A stretch of 64,000 bases of DNA, from assembly GCA_019279435.1 (NCBI GenBank), contig JAAALK010000283.1:558001-622000 (forward strand). The letters run 5' to 3'. Both the position numbers and the translations under genes were made by a program. The number at the start of each line of letters is the position of its first letter. Within the stretch, counting starts at the first letter, position 1. Shown here piece after piece: positions 1-10,074 of the stretch. The notes under the pieces are model-generated. The model was not told where the DNA came from. It did not search any database and worked only from the letters and a program-made list of their open reading frames with translations. This DNA comes from Zizania palustris (Eukaryota; Streptophyta; Magnoliopsida; Poales; Poaceae).

Positions 1-417
1 AGCCTCTAACTCCCTAACATGCTTGTCTCTTAAATTAATGCTATCAATCAATAAGGAACAGTTTGAACAAGCATCGGAAGAAATAGGTCTAGACTCCACC
101 ACCACAAGCTACTTTTGTGTAGTCTTCAGCTCATCAACAGTTTGAGCATGCATACAACACATCTAAGCAAGCTCACCCATGACAATAGTGCAAGATTCAC
201 ATTCAGCATCATCAATTTTAGACTTAAGCATGGCACAATCAGTAGAAACAGATTCTAGCCTAAGTCTAAGGTCTTTTCTATCTCTAGCAGCTTGAACAAG
301 TAATCTATCCTGACCAAGAACTACTTCATTCAGTTCATCTACCTTAATTGAGAGCTGGTCATAGGATAGAGGTACCTCACAAGAGTCGAGCTCATCGCCG
401 CTGTGACTGCTGTCGGC
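1..417 (-). pseudogene. Sirevirus gag coiled-coil fragment
   Basis: Read on the minus strand this is part of the C-terminal coiled coil of a Ty1/copia Sirevirus-type Gag. About 80 residues are open and charged, rich in heptad-like Leu, Lys, Asp and Glu, and contain the pair CESC followed by MGEL. After a stop the same style of sequence continues to the window edge (VDEL, then a CSNC pair). The layout resembles the coiled-coil part of the Sirevirus Gags elsewhere in this window, but the sequence differs clearly, so it belongs to another subfamily. There is no start codon, and the piece ends where the LTR of element A begins. It is probably the older sequence into which A inserted; the matching 3' flank is lost, so this is inference. 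Confidence 0.6.
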
Positions 418-2560
418 TGAGAAACCATGTTGAAGAACATGGGCCTCATGGCTCCAGTTGTGATGAGTGAACAGAAGAGAAGACCTGTTGTGTTTGGGCC
501 ACAAGTGACTTAGGTACACGGGCAGCAAGCGACTGTCGGGCAGAGGGGCCACGAAGTCAGGCTAGCCCAATCCGAGTACATGGGCTAGGAGCAGCAGAGG
601 ATCCACTGGTCTGTTGACCAGGATTGACTCAGGTATACGGGTGGCGAGCGATTACTGGGCTGAGGGAGATGCAGAATCGGGCCGACCTAATCCAGGTACC
701 TGGTGCGAAGACGGTGGATGCTTTATCAGTTTTGGCGCAAAACTGACCGATGATCTCGGATCTGACCGTTCTGAGGCGAAGCCGTAGCTGCTACGAAAGC
801 TCCGCATCAGGACAGGTTATCTTTATTTAGGTTTTTACTATTTTGCCTTTAGGCCCACAGTCTACCAGTCGAGTCTGTAAAATATCCTAAGGGTATTTTG
901 GTATTTTCCATTTTATTTCAGTGTCTGTAAAAACCCTAAGGGTCTTTTGGTATTTTTCCTAGTCTATTGGGCTGCCTATAAAAGGGCCCCAATCCCTATG
1001 GTTAGGGTTACCTATTCTAAAATCAAGTTTTAATCCCACTAAAGTTTGGGTCACTTTTCTGCCTTTCCTTGTTCATCTTCCTATGAGCGTCGATGCTTTC
1101 GTGGTTTTTCTATTCTTGATGAGTTCACCAGGATCTGCATCGTTGGCACATCGAGCGTTTAATCAGGTTTTATTCTCTCTTTTCTCAGTCATCGGATGTC
1201 ATGCTGCAGATTCATTTATCTGTTGCCTCGTTATGCGTGCCTATTTTGTTCAGCTTTGTGCGATAGCTTTGGTTTGACGACAATGTTTTCCTACCGCCTG
1301 TTTTCTATTCATCCTGTATGGTTTTTAGCTTCTGCACAACTAGTCTACTGTTTTAGTGTTGTTTATATACTAGCTGTCACTAGATTTGTGCTAGGCGCAT
1401 GAGGTCTGTTTTTGGAAGAGTAGGTTGTAGTAGCTGTAACTTGCACAACAGTATTTGGCGTGATCGTTTGAGATTCGTGGTGTTCTGTTCAAGTGTTCTT
1501 CAGCTGAGCATAGGCCATCATCAAAAATATTATTCTGCTATTTCGATTGTTGCGCGCCTGAAGGATTTTTAGCTTCGGCACGGCTTTGCTTGCATGGCTA
1601 GATTGCTCTGTGCAGTTGCATGCAGCAGCCTAGGCTGCTAACGCAGCACCTACACCTACGCGCTAGCCTGCAGCAGCGATCGGCGTGTGCCTGGCGACAC
1701 TAGCGTAGCTAGCCAGCAGCTATGTGCAGCGGCAGTGCCTGCAGTAGCTCCTAGCATAGGTGCGCAGCGTGCGGCAGCACTACCAGTGGTAGAAGCTGCT
1801 GCGAAGTGTAGCGCTACAGGCGAGGTGCTTCGGCAACCGGGCTGTGGGCGGAGAAGCCAAGGATCAAAGTGTGTCTCGGTGTTTCATAGTGTTGTTGTAA
1901 TGTGCGAAGTTAGAATTTTTTTGAGGGCTTCAGAGTAGTTGCGTCCTTAGTAGATGTCACAAGGACTTCACTGAGGTGTTGCCAAAGTCTTCTTCGGCCA
2001 GACTTGGTTTTCAAGGCAAGCTAGTGAGCAAGCTTTGGTACAGTGTAGACTTCGAAAATTGCTTCGCTAGTCCATTACGATCAGTGCGTAGACTTCGGTT
2101 TCCACAGGCTTCGGCTGGTTTTGAAGTTTGCACACTTCGAAGTCTATAGTAAGTCTTTGGCTGGTTTCGAAGTCTACATACTTCGAAGGCTGCAGTGAGA
2201 CTTCGAGCGTCCACTTCGAACAGACCTCGACAAACTTCGAACCAAAGGAAAATTTGAACAGTGTCTTTTCTCCTCAATTTGCATGTACTTAAACCGATTC
2301 CATGTGATGATTATCTTGATAACACGTGAAGTGCTTATGTCGTGAATGATGTATTAATCTGCCTTTAAGCACTGCGTTGGTGTATTTTTGATTAGGACAC
2401 CAGTTGTTTTTAGGCTAGATTATTTTTAGTACCTGTGATCTGTTTTGCTTCTGCTGATTGTCTATTGAGGTGCGTTGGGTATTGGGAGAAGACCATTTGA
2501 TTCGAAAGAATTTTTAAGGCGCCCATTCACCCCCCTCTAGTCGCTACTTTCGGTCCTACA
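418..2560 (+). repeat. 5' LTR of Sirevirus A
   Basis: A 2143-bp LTR beginning TGAGAAACC and ending TCCTACA, with the primer site two bases downstream. Its start aligns with the starts of the LTRs at 7410, 32833 and (reverse) 28603, and its end with CGGTCCTACA at 9691 and in F. It contains a TATA box near 975, a stretch of TTCGAAG palindromes at about 2045-2250, and several chance open frames that are not genes. Compared with its 3' partner at 32833 it has lost a segment just after the first 40 bases and carries many substitutions, so A is old. Confidence 0.9.
972..986 (+). promoter_or_regulatory. TATA box of element A LTR
   Basis: CCTATAAAAGGGC lies about 560 bp into the 5' LTR. The equivalent CCTATAAA(A/T)(A/G)GG occurs in the solo LTR (about 7997), in A's 3' LTR (about 33418) and on the minus strand in F (about 18773 and 28036). 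Conservation at the same place in all copies supports it as the core promoter of the genomic RNA. Confidence 0.75.
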
Positions 2561-2562
2561 AG

Positions 2563-2574
2563 TGGTATCAGAGC
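2563..2574 (+). other. Primer-binding site, tRNA-iMet type (element A)
   Basis: TGGTATCAGAGC is complementary to the 3' end of plant initiator tRNA-Met and lies two bases after the LTR end, the usual place for minus-strand DNA priming. The same 12-mer is the primer site of F (reverse strand, 26648-26659) and of H (39101-39112). Confidence 0.92.
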
Positions 2575-2625
2575 CTAGTTAGGGTTTTTCCATACCTTAA
2601 CCAGTTCGAAACCTAGGTAGTGATC

Positions 2626-5375
2626 ATGACTTCTTCTGGAAAGGTCCCGTCCGTGGAAGCTTTTGGCTACACTTATTGCAATACTTGCATGCGATCCTAT
2701 CTCATGAGCCAGAGCTCAGACATTTGGGACATTTGTGTTCATGCTACTTTCACCATATTACCTGTTGCTGAGCGTACATCCCTCGAGATAATCTCCCAAC
2801 ATCAGAACAACAACAAAGCGGTGAACATTTTGTTTTCTGGTTTAGGTCCCATTGAGTTTGAGCGTGTGAGCCATCTCAGCACTGCTAGAGATATCTGGGC
2901 TACCCTCCAGGCACACCATGAGGGGACAGTCTAGGTCAAGGCTCGGCTCTATTAGACCTCCCGACGTGAATATAAAAATTTCACATAGAAGCCGGGTGAA
3001 TCTGTTGAAGCCTTGTTTGGTCGTTTTCAATCGATCATCAACAAGCTTCGGGCCAACAAGGCCGAGGGAGTTCAGTTGGTCTCAGATCATGAGCAGGTGC
3101 TCAAGGTTCTTCATACCTTGGACCCTAAGATCCGGGAGATTAAGGTATTCTCTATCATTGAGAGCACCTCTTATGATACCTTGACAATTTCAGAGTTGTT
3201 CAGCAAGCTCAAGGCCACAGAGGTTGATATCCAGTTGAGAACAAATCTCACTGGCTCTGGATCAAAAACCCTAGCCCTTGCGACTCCTTCTGCAGACTCC
3301 TCTTCTGTGAGTTGTGCTGGGTTCTACTTGATGTCTATCACTAAGGACTAGCTTGAGTCGCTAGGAGATGATGATCTGTGTCTGTTTAACAACTGGGTGC
3401 GTAGTGTCTATGATAAGCGAATGTTCAAAAGACACGACACAAAATACGGATGCTTTGCGTGTGGTGATCAAGGTCATTTTATCACCGACTGCCCCAAGTG
3501 CAATGGTCACAAGAAGGGTACCGATGGTGGCTCCTACGACTCTGGCAAGCATGAAAACTCCTCCTTCACAAAGGGCAAGCCAAAGACAAGATTCTTCCGA
3601 AAGGTCCTAAAGGACTACCGGCGTGAGAACAAGAAGCAAGACAAGGCCTTCTTTGTCGAGATGGAGAGAAGCTACTCTATGCGGTCTTCATCTTCTTCCT
3701 CTTCATCAAGCTTAAGCGATGAGGAGATCGTGATCAGGAAGGGGAAGGACAAGGACGATCCAGCGGGCCTCTGCTTTAGAGCCTTCGGGGACAAGCCGAA
3801 GAGCCACTTACATCACCGCCGAAGATCCCACAAGAGCTTCTGCTCAATGGCTCTTGGGGATAAGGAAGAGAAGGGCTCCCCCGACAACTCCAACGACAAC
3901 GAAGATGAAAAGGTATCTTCCTATGAACAAGAAGTCATTGATTTACTTGAAGAAAACCATTAGGAGTTGAGATATCAGGAGAAACTTCTTAGAGGGGCTA
4001 AGAAGAGGATAGATGAGCTTGAGAGTGAGCTTGTCATGGCCAACGACAGGATTGAGAGTCTATCTTCTTCCCCTTGCTTGGGTGGTAGCAGTGAGTGCCC
4101 AAACTGTGAGGTGTTATTGTGTGACCTGATGACTCTAAAGTCCAGGTACACAAAGAGGGTAGATGAGAGGGACGCTTTGGCTACTGAGCTTGAGAGCACT
4201 CAGCTGGAGCTGAAAGATGCTCATGCCACTATCGTCATGCCCTGTGTAGACTGCCCATCCCATCTAGCTAGTTTAGCTGAGCTGAAAGCCAAGAGTGATG
4301 AGCAGTTGGGCGAGTTGGAGAGAGTCAGAGCTGAGCTGGAGCAGACTAGGCTAGAGCTTGAGACACTGTCAGTTCCACCCACTATCTGTGAGAACTGCTT
4401 GTCTCTTAGATTGGAGTTGATCAAGCTGAAAGCTGAGAAGTCTGTCCAAGTTGATAAAGAGTGTGAGATATGCTTGTCTCAGGTGGAGGTACTAGCTTCC
4501 TTGAGAGAGGAGCTAGCTGATTCTCAGAATGAGAACTTTTACCTCCGTCAGATCCTGAGTTGGGTGAATGCCAGAGAGCCACAACTCAGCATGATGATCC
4601 AGCAGTTCAAGAGGCAGGATGGGTTTGGGTTAGGTTACACCTATACCAAGGCTGATTTTGAGAGTTCCATTAGCTGAGCAGTGGAGTGGAGTAAGATGAG
4701 TCCTGAACAGAGATATCCCAAGACTCACTCCACTGAGTCTTTTCATGCTAATCAGCCCAAGTATGGAGTGTTCCAAGAACAACCTAAAGCTCCACCAAAG
4801 AAGCCCATCTATGTCCCAAAGCCCAAACATCTCCACACTTCTCTAGACTCTCTACATGGACCCTCTCAGACCAAAGAGTCTACACCCAACACCACCAATC
4901 CCAAGAACCCCAAGCCTCAACCACATCCCAAGAAGCCTACCTATCACTGTGAGTTTTGTTAGAGAGACGGGCATCTTGAGGAGTTTTGCTTCAGGAGGAA
5001 GCGGGTTGAGAGAGCAGAGAGAGCTCATGGTGGGCAGGAGAAGTTTTACCAGTAGGGTGGTAGACTGAGAGTCCCTCGACGTGGGGAGAGGCTAGAGTCC
5101 AGGTCGTGTCGTGTAGGTGGAGGTAGAGGAGACGACTTTCATGTCCGTGCTCCTGAGGGTGGTGTTCACTCCGGCAGAGCTCTAGGTCATCCTGGATACG
5201 GCTTTGGACCTCGTGGCCGAGACTTTAGGCAGACCTGAGGACCGCGCTTCGAGCCGCATTTTGGTCCGGACTCTTATGATTCTTTCTGCTTTCCTTCCTT
5301 TGAGCAGATGGCTCGACACTAGTTTAGCTCTTTTGCTAAACCTGGTGCCGGACCATTTGCTCCCACTTACGACCA
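2626..5375 (+). pseudogene. Decayed Gag of Sirevirus A
   Basis: Gag forms the virus-like particle and packages the element RNA. The ATG at 2626 aligns with the start of F's gag (MTS.GKVPS). Domains in order: a UBN2/retrotran-gag-like N-terminal half (2626-3350), a CCHC zinc knuckle CFACGDQGHFITDC (about 3448), a Ser-rich stretch, a long coiled coil with paired cysteines (3967-4677), a Pro/Lys-rich linker, and a second CCHC knuckle CEFC..GHLEEFC near 4953 that is broken by a TAG. In-frame TAG codons at 2932, 3349 and 3961 stand where copies F or G read CAG. At least one frame change separates 2934 from 3013. No functional protein is possible. Confidence 0.85.
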
Positions 5376-7409
5376 CTGATCGTGCAGGATCGAGGACTGG
5401 AGGACGTGTGGATCATGGATTCAGGATGTTCTCGCCACATGACGGGACATCGCAGATGGTTCTCCAGCCTCACTCCCCCGATATCCAAGGAGTACATCAC
5501 TTTTAGGAACAGTGGTAAAGGGAAGGTACACTGCATTGGCTCAATTCGCATCTATGACCATTTCTCTTTGAAGAATGTTGCTTTGGTTGGAAACTTGAAT
5601 TTCAATTTGATTTCTGTTTCATAACTTCTTGAGGATGGTTTGGAGGTTCGCTTTGGTTTGCCAGATCTTACCCTTCGATAAGGTTTTTCAGATTGATTTC
5701 TCTAGTTCTTTTGGCCCTTCTCGCTATTTGATTGCTGGATCCTCCTCTGAGCTCTAGAAGTGGCATAGGAGGTTAGGCCATTTGATCTTTGATCTGCTAG
5801 TCAGATTGAGCTCTATGGACCTTATCCGAGGATTGCCCAAGCTTAAGATGGAGAAGGATCTAGTTTACCATCCCTGTCATCATGGGAAAATGGTTTCCGC
5901 TTCTCACGCACCTGTTACTCAGGTGATGACTTCGTATCTTGGAGAGCTGTTACACATGGACAGTGTTGGTCCAGCTCGGGTACGCTTAGTCGGTGGGAAG
6001 TGGTACGTGCTTGTAATAGTTGATGATTTTTCTCGATTCTCGTGGGTTTTCTTTTTGGAGTCTACGGATGAGACTTTTCAGCTTGTTCATGACCTAATTT
6101 TGAAGCTGAAGAACAAGAACAATGGTCGGATGCGTGCACTTCGCTCTAACAACAGCTCTGAGTTCAAGAACTCTCAGTTCGTCAGCTTCTGTAGTGATTA
6201 GGGTCTTGATCATCAGTTTTCTGCACCTTACAGTCCCCCACAGAACGGCGTTGTGGAACGAAAGAACCGCACGCTAGTCGAGATGGCCAGGACGATGCTC
6301 GATGAGCATAGGACTCCTAGGCATTTTTGGGCTGAAGCGATGAACACGGCTTGCTATCTGGCCAACCACATTTTTTCTTAGAGCTTACTTAGGTAAGACG
6401 TTGTATGAGTTGTGGTTTGGCAGACATCCCAAGGTGAGCCACTTGCGAGTGTTTGACTACAAGTGCTTTGTGCTCAAGAAGGGATGGCATTTGGACAAGT
6501 TCGAGTCTCGTTGCTGGGATGGAGTCTTTCTTGGTTATGCTTTGCATTCTTGAGGTTTCTATGTTTGGAACCTCGACTCCCAGCAGCTTGTCGAGATTTG
6601 TGAGGTTTCTTTTGATGAGTCCATGCCTTCGCTGACTCCTTCTTTTGAGCTTTCTGGAGATGATGAGCTTGGAGAGTCCTTCTTCGAGGAAGATGATGAC
6701 ATTCTAGCTGTTGGTGAGGGTGGGCCTTCTGCACAGCCTGAAGACCCCACACCTTCTGAGACTTTAACTGAGGACGAGGGCGGACCTCTGATCACTTCTT
6801 CCACTTCGATCGAGCCCCCTCAGTCAAGTCTAGAGGTGCTAGCTACTGACTCCGGTGAGGTGACTTCAGTTCACCTGGGATACCGAGAAGTTCAGCGTGA
6901 TCACCCCTCAGAGATCATCATCGGTGATCTTACTGAGAGAACTTTGTGCTCTTTTGTTGACTCGCTTACAGTGTTTGTTGAGTCTATGTTTGTTGCGTCT
7001 TTTGAGCCCAAAGATTTTTCTCATGCTCTTTTTGATTCGAATTGGATAAATGCTATGCAAGAAGAGCTTAAGAATTTTGTCCGCAATTGGGTTTGGACAC
7101 TGGTTGAGCTGCCACCTGGATGCAACCCCATAGGCACCAAGTGGGTGTTCAAAAACAAGCAAGGTGAAGATGGGGTTGTGGTGCGTAACAAAGCTCGACT
7201 AGTTGCCCAGGGTTTTTGCTAGGAGGGTATTGACTTTGAAGAGACTTTCGCTCCTGTTGCCTATGGGTGAGCTCAAGTATTTCCTAGGGTTCCAGATCAA
7301 GCAGACCAACGATGGCATCTTCATCCACCAGAGTAAGTACACGCGGGACATGTTAAAGAAATTTTACTTCAGCGGAGAGATGGAACCTCAAATGACCCCA
7401 ATGGGTACA
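5376..7409 (+). pseudogene. Decayed Pol of Sirevirus A, part 1 (PR-IN-RT)
   Basis: Ty1/copia order. Aspartic protease with DSGCSRHMTG near 5415; GAG-pre-integrase with H..RLGH near 5763; integrase core with its first Asp in HMDSVGPAR (5955), a damaged second motif (SNNSSEF where others read SDNGSEF) and NGVVERKNR (6246); then the reverse transcriptase start NAMQEEL..GTKWVFKNKQ (7050-7170). The RT core is missing: after FAPVA (about 7258) the sequence jumps to MGELKYFLG, losing some 450 bp with the catalytic YVDD. A second deletion of about 55 bp lies near 5655. Stops include TAG at 6199 where the sister copies read CAG. The frame is then interrupted at 7410 by a solo LTR. Confidence 0.85.
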
Positions 7410-9691
7410 TGAGGAGCCATGCTGAATAGCGTGGGCCTCATGGCTCTAGAAGTGATGAGTCATTGTCAACGATAGTCAAAGAGGACTGAAAAGAGAGAGA
7501 AGATCTGCTGCATCTGGGCCGTGTGTGACTCAGATACACGGGCAGCGAGCGACTGTCGGGCAGAGGGGCCGCGAAGTCGGGCTGGCCCAATCCGGGTACA
7601 TGGGCTAGGAACAGCAGAGGACCCACTGGGCTATTGACCAGGATTGACTCAGGTACACGGGTGGTGATCGATTGCCAGGCTGAGAGAGCTGTGGAGTCGG
7701 CCGGCCCAATCCGGGTACCTGGTGCAAAGTTGGTGGAGGCTTTGTCAGTTTCGGTGCAAAACTGACGACCGTTGATCTCGCATCGGACTGTCCAGAAGAG
7801 AAGCCGTAGTCGCTACGAAATCTTAGCTTCCGGATAAGTAATCTGTAAATAGGAGTTTACTATTTTGTCCCTAGGCCCACAGTCAGTCAGTCGAGTCTGT
7901 AAAAATATCCTAAGGGCAGTTTGGTTTTTTTCCATTTATTTCAGTGTCTGTAAAAACCCTAGGGGTATTTCTGCATTTTCCCCATTTATTGGGCTGCCTA
8001 TAAATAGGCCCCAATCCCTAGGGTTAGGGTTAACTCACTTTAATCTAATCATCTGAGTTCACTTTCTCCACTGAGTTCCGGATGCATTTTGTTCTCGTGT
8101 GCGCCGCCATGTCTCTCGGCTACCACAGTTCGTCATAAACGATGTTCCTCTGATAAATCACTGCTTCGTCAGGTGTTATTCTTCTTATCTCCATCATTGA
8201 ATACACTTCTGTGAACTTGTTTATTCGTTGTGCCTCGATCTGTGAGCTTTCTTCTGATCGCTTGTTGTTCATCGATTTGCGGAATCTTCTGAGTAAACTA
8301 GTACTGAGAATGTGTTCGGTTTAATCTATACTCATTTCCTCAGAAATTTCTGCTGGGTGTTTATTTCTCTGGTTTTGGTAGCATGGTTCATTTTGTTACA
8401 GGCTAGATTCAGGCTAGTGTTAGCCTTTCTAGCGCAGTAGCATTGCTGTGTTGTTGCCATCGAAATTCCCTTTGCTAGCTTCTAGGCCTGTCATCTAGAG
8501 TTGCAGATTTGTGTTGTTTATCTTCATGGACAGACACATGCATCTCTGATATTTTTCTGAATAGTTTTTTTTGTTCAGCTCTATGCACTGTCATTCTTAT
8601 GAATAGGTCCTGTGTTCACGTTTTGGTTTAACAAATAATTTTTCCTAACTCTGCTTTCGGCATGTCAGGTCATTGTCCCATAGTCTTGAGACTACATGTC
8701 CTATTGCATGCATAGGGAGCAGAAAAGAGCTCAATGCTTTCGGAAAAATTGCAGTCACATGCGTGTGGGTCCCACCTCCTGCTCAGCTAGTTTCGTCTGT
8801 AGCCTGTCAGCTCTACGTGTGTGTTTCTGCTTTTATCTCCTGTGTCTCTTCGAAGTTTGCTGGGCTTGTGTTTGCATCAGGATTTATTTTATTCTGTGCA
8901 AAGGTACTTCTTAGCTGGGTTCGGTCATTGTTTTCCTGACAAAGTTTGTGCAATAGCTTCGATCAGTCGAAGTTATTCCGAAGTATGCAAGGGCTTCGAG
9001 CATTCAAGGCATACTTCGTTTAGTGCACTTCGTCAGCAAAAGCAACCTTCGGCAGTTAAAATCTGACCTTCACATTTTCGAAATAGGCCTCGAGTCTGGT
9101 GTTTTGACTAAGTACGAAGTCCACACCGAAGGCTTTAGTGAAGCCCTGCAGAGGAGCAAGCTTCGTTTGTTTTAGCAATTGTTGTTTGTTTTTTCTATTG
9201 CACTGTACCCTTCGAAGAAGGCTTCGACGCTGCAGCCTTCAAAACTACAGGCTTCGACACTGCAGGCTTCGACACTGCAGGCTTCGACACTACAGGCTTC
9301 GACACTGCAGGCTTCGAAACTGCAGGCTTCGACACTGCAGGCTTCGATACTGCAGGCTTCGTTGTTGCAGGCTTCGTCAAGTACCTTACTGGAGACAACT
9401 TTTGAACAGTAACTTCTCATCTCGTTTTATGTGTACTTAGATCAATTGCTGTGATGAGTTGTTTCCGAGAAGTTTGATCTGCCATGTTTTAAATGATCTG
9501 TTAATCTGCCTATCAGCACTGTTTTGGACACTGGTCGTTTTTAGGCTAGATTATTTTTAGCTATGTTGATTTGTTTGCTTTATGCTACTAAGTCTGTTGA
9601 GGCGCGTTGGGTGTTGGGAGCAGGCCATTGATTCGAAAGAATTTTTAGGCGCCCATTCACCCCCCCTCTGGTCGCTACTTTCGGTCCTACA
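7410..9691 (+). mobile_element. Solo LTR of a Sirevirus, inside Pol of A
   Basis: A 2282-bp LTR that begins TGAGGAGCC and ends TCCTACA like the other Sirevirus LTRs, but no primer site, polypurine tract or coding region is attached. It is flanked by the perfect 5-bp duplication GTACA (7405-7409 and 9692-9696). Removing it restores A's RT/RNase H reading, matching G at about 62920. It is therefore a solo LTR left by recombination between the two LTRs of a full element. It contains a TATA box near 7997 and a 15-bp minisatellite at 9221-9379. Confidence 0.95.
9221..9379 (+). repeat. 15-bp minisatellite in solo LTR
   Basis: About ten and a half tandem copies of GCAGGCTTCGACACT with few substitutions. 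The unit contains the GCTTCG motif that is scattered singly through the other LTRs. Because 15 is a multiple of three, all six frames stay open across the array; the resulting repeat-peptide frames are artefacts. The corresponding part of F's LTRs (17706-17826 and 26966-27086) instead has a looser repeat of about 27 bp, so this block varies between copies. Confidence 0.9.
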
Positions 9692-9942
9692 GTACATCTG
9701 GGGGCCTAGACAAGGACGAGAATGGCATCAAGGTCAACGAGAGAGAGTATCGAGGGATGATCGGTTCACTGCTGTACTTGACAGCGATGAGGCCAGATAT
9801 TCAGTTTGTCGTGGGACTATGCGCACGCTTCCAGTCTTCACCACGCGTGTCTCATCGGCAGACTGTCGCGCATTTTTAGGTACCTTACCTATGCGCCTGA
9901 TGTAGGTCTTTATTATTCAACATCATTGTCTCTTGATTTATC
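9692..9942 (+). pseudogene. Decayed Pol of Sirevirus A, part 2 (RT end and RNase H start)
   Basis: Continues A's Pol after the solo LTR: GGLD, then NEREYRGMIGSLLYLTA, the conserved motif at the end of copia reverse transcriptase, then the start of RNase H. The match to F and G stops at about 9942 in the sequence coding for SLDLS. Beyond that point the sequence belongs to Tat element B. The rest of RNase H is absent. Confidence 0.85.
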
Positions 9943-10074
9943 GAGGCGCAGTAGCTAGTGGAAAGGCTATAAAAGGGGGGTCGAAGCCCACCGAAATTTT
10001 TTACAGAACTTGAAGCTCGAAGCCTTCTTTCTTCAACCTCCAAATCTCCTCTCAACCTTTTGAGCGATCAACTC

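Noticed and set aside
1083..1402. Short hydrophobic frames after the TATA box of the A LTR, possible small gene
   Set aside because: They lie in the transcribed leader of the LTR; the equivalent place in the 3' LTR (33530-33830) does not keep the frame, and codons show no constraint.
2563..2574. tRNA gene at the TGGTATCAGAGC sites
   Set aside because: Only a 12-base complement of a tRNA 3' end is present; these are primer-binding sites, no tRNA cloverleaf surrounds them.
9221..9379. CRISPR-like array
   Set aside because: Contiguous 15-bp tandem units without spacers, inside a plant LTR; the 61-bp and 116-118-bp arrays also lack unique spacers.
9138..9440. Open frames on both strands with a five-residue repeat (RLRHC, SVEAC and similar)
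   Set aside because: They are translations of the 15-bp minisatellite inside a solo LTR; a 15-bp unit keeps every frame open. No family match and no start context.
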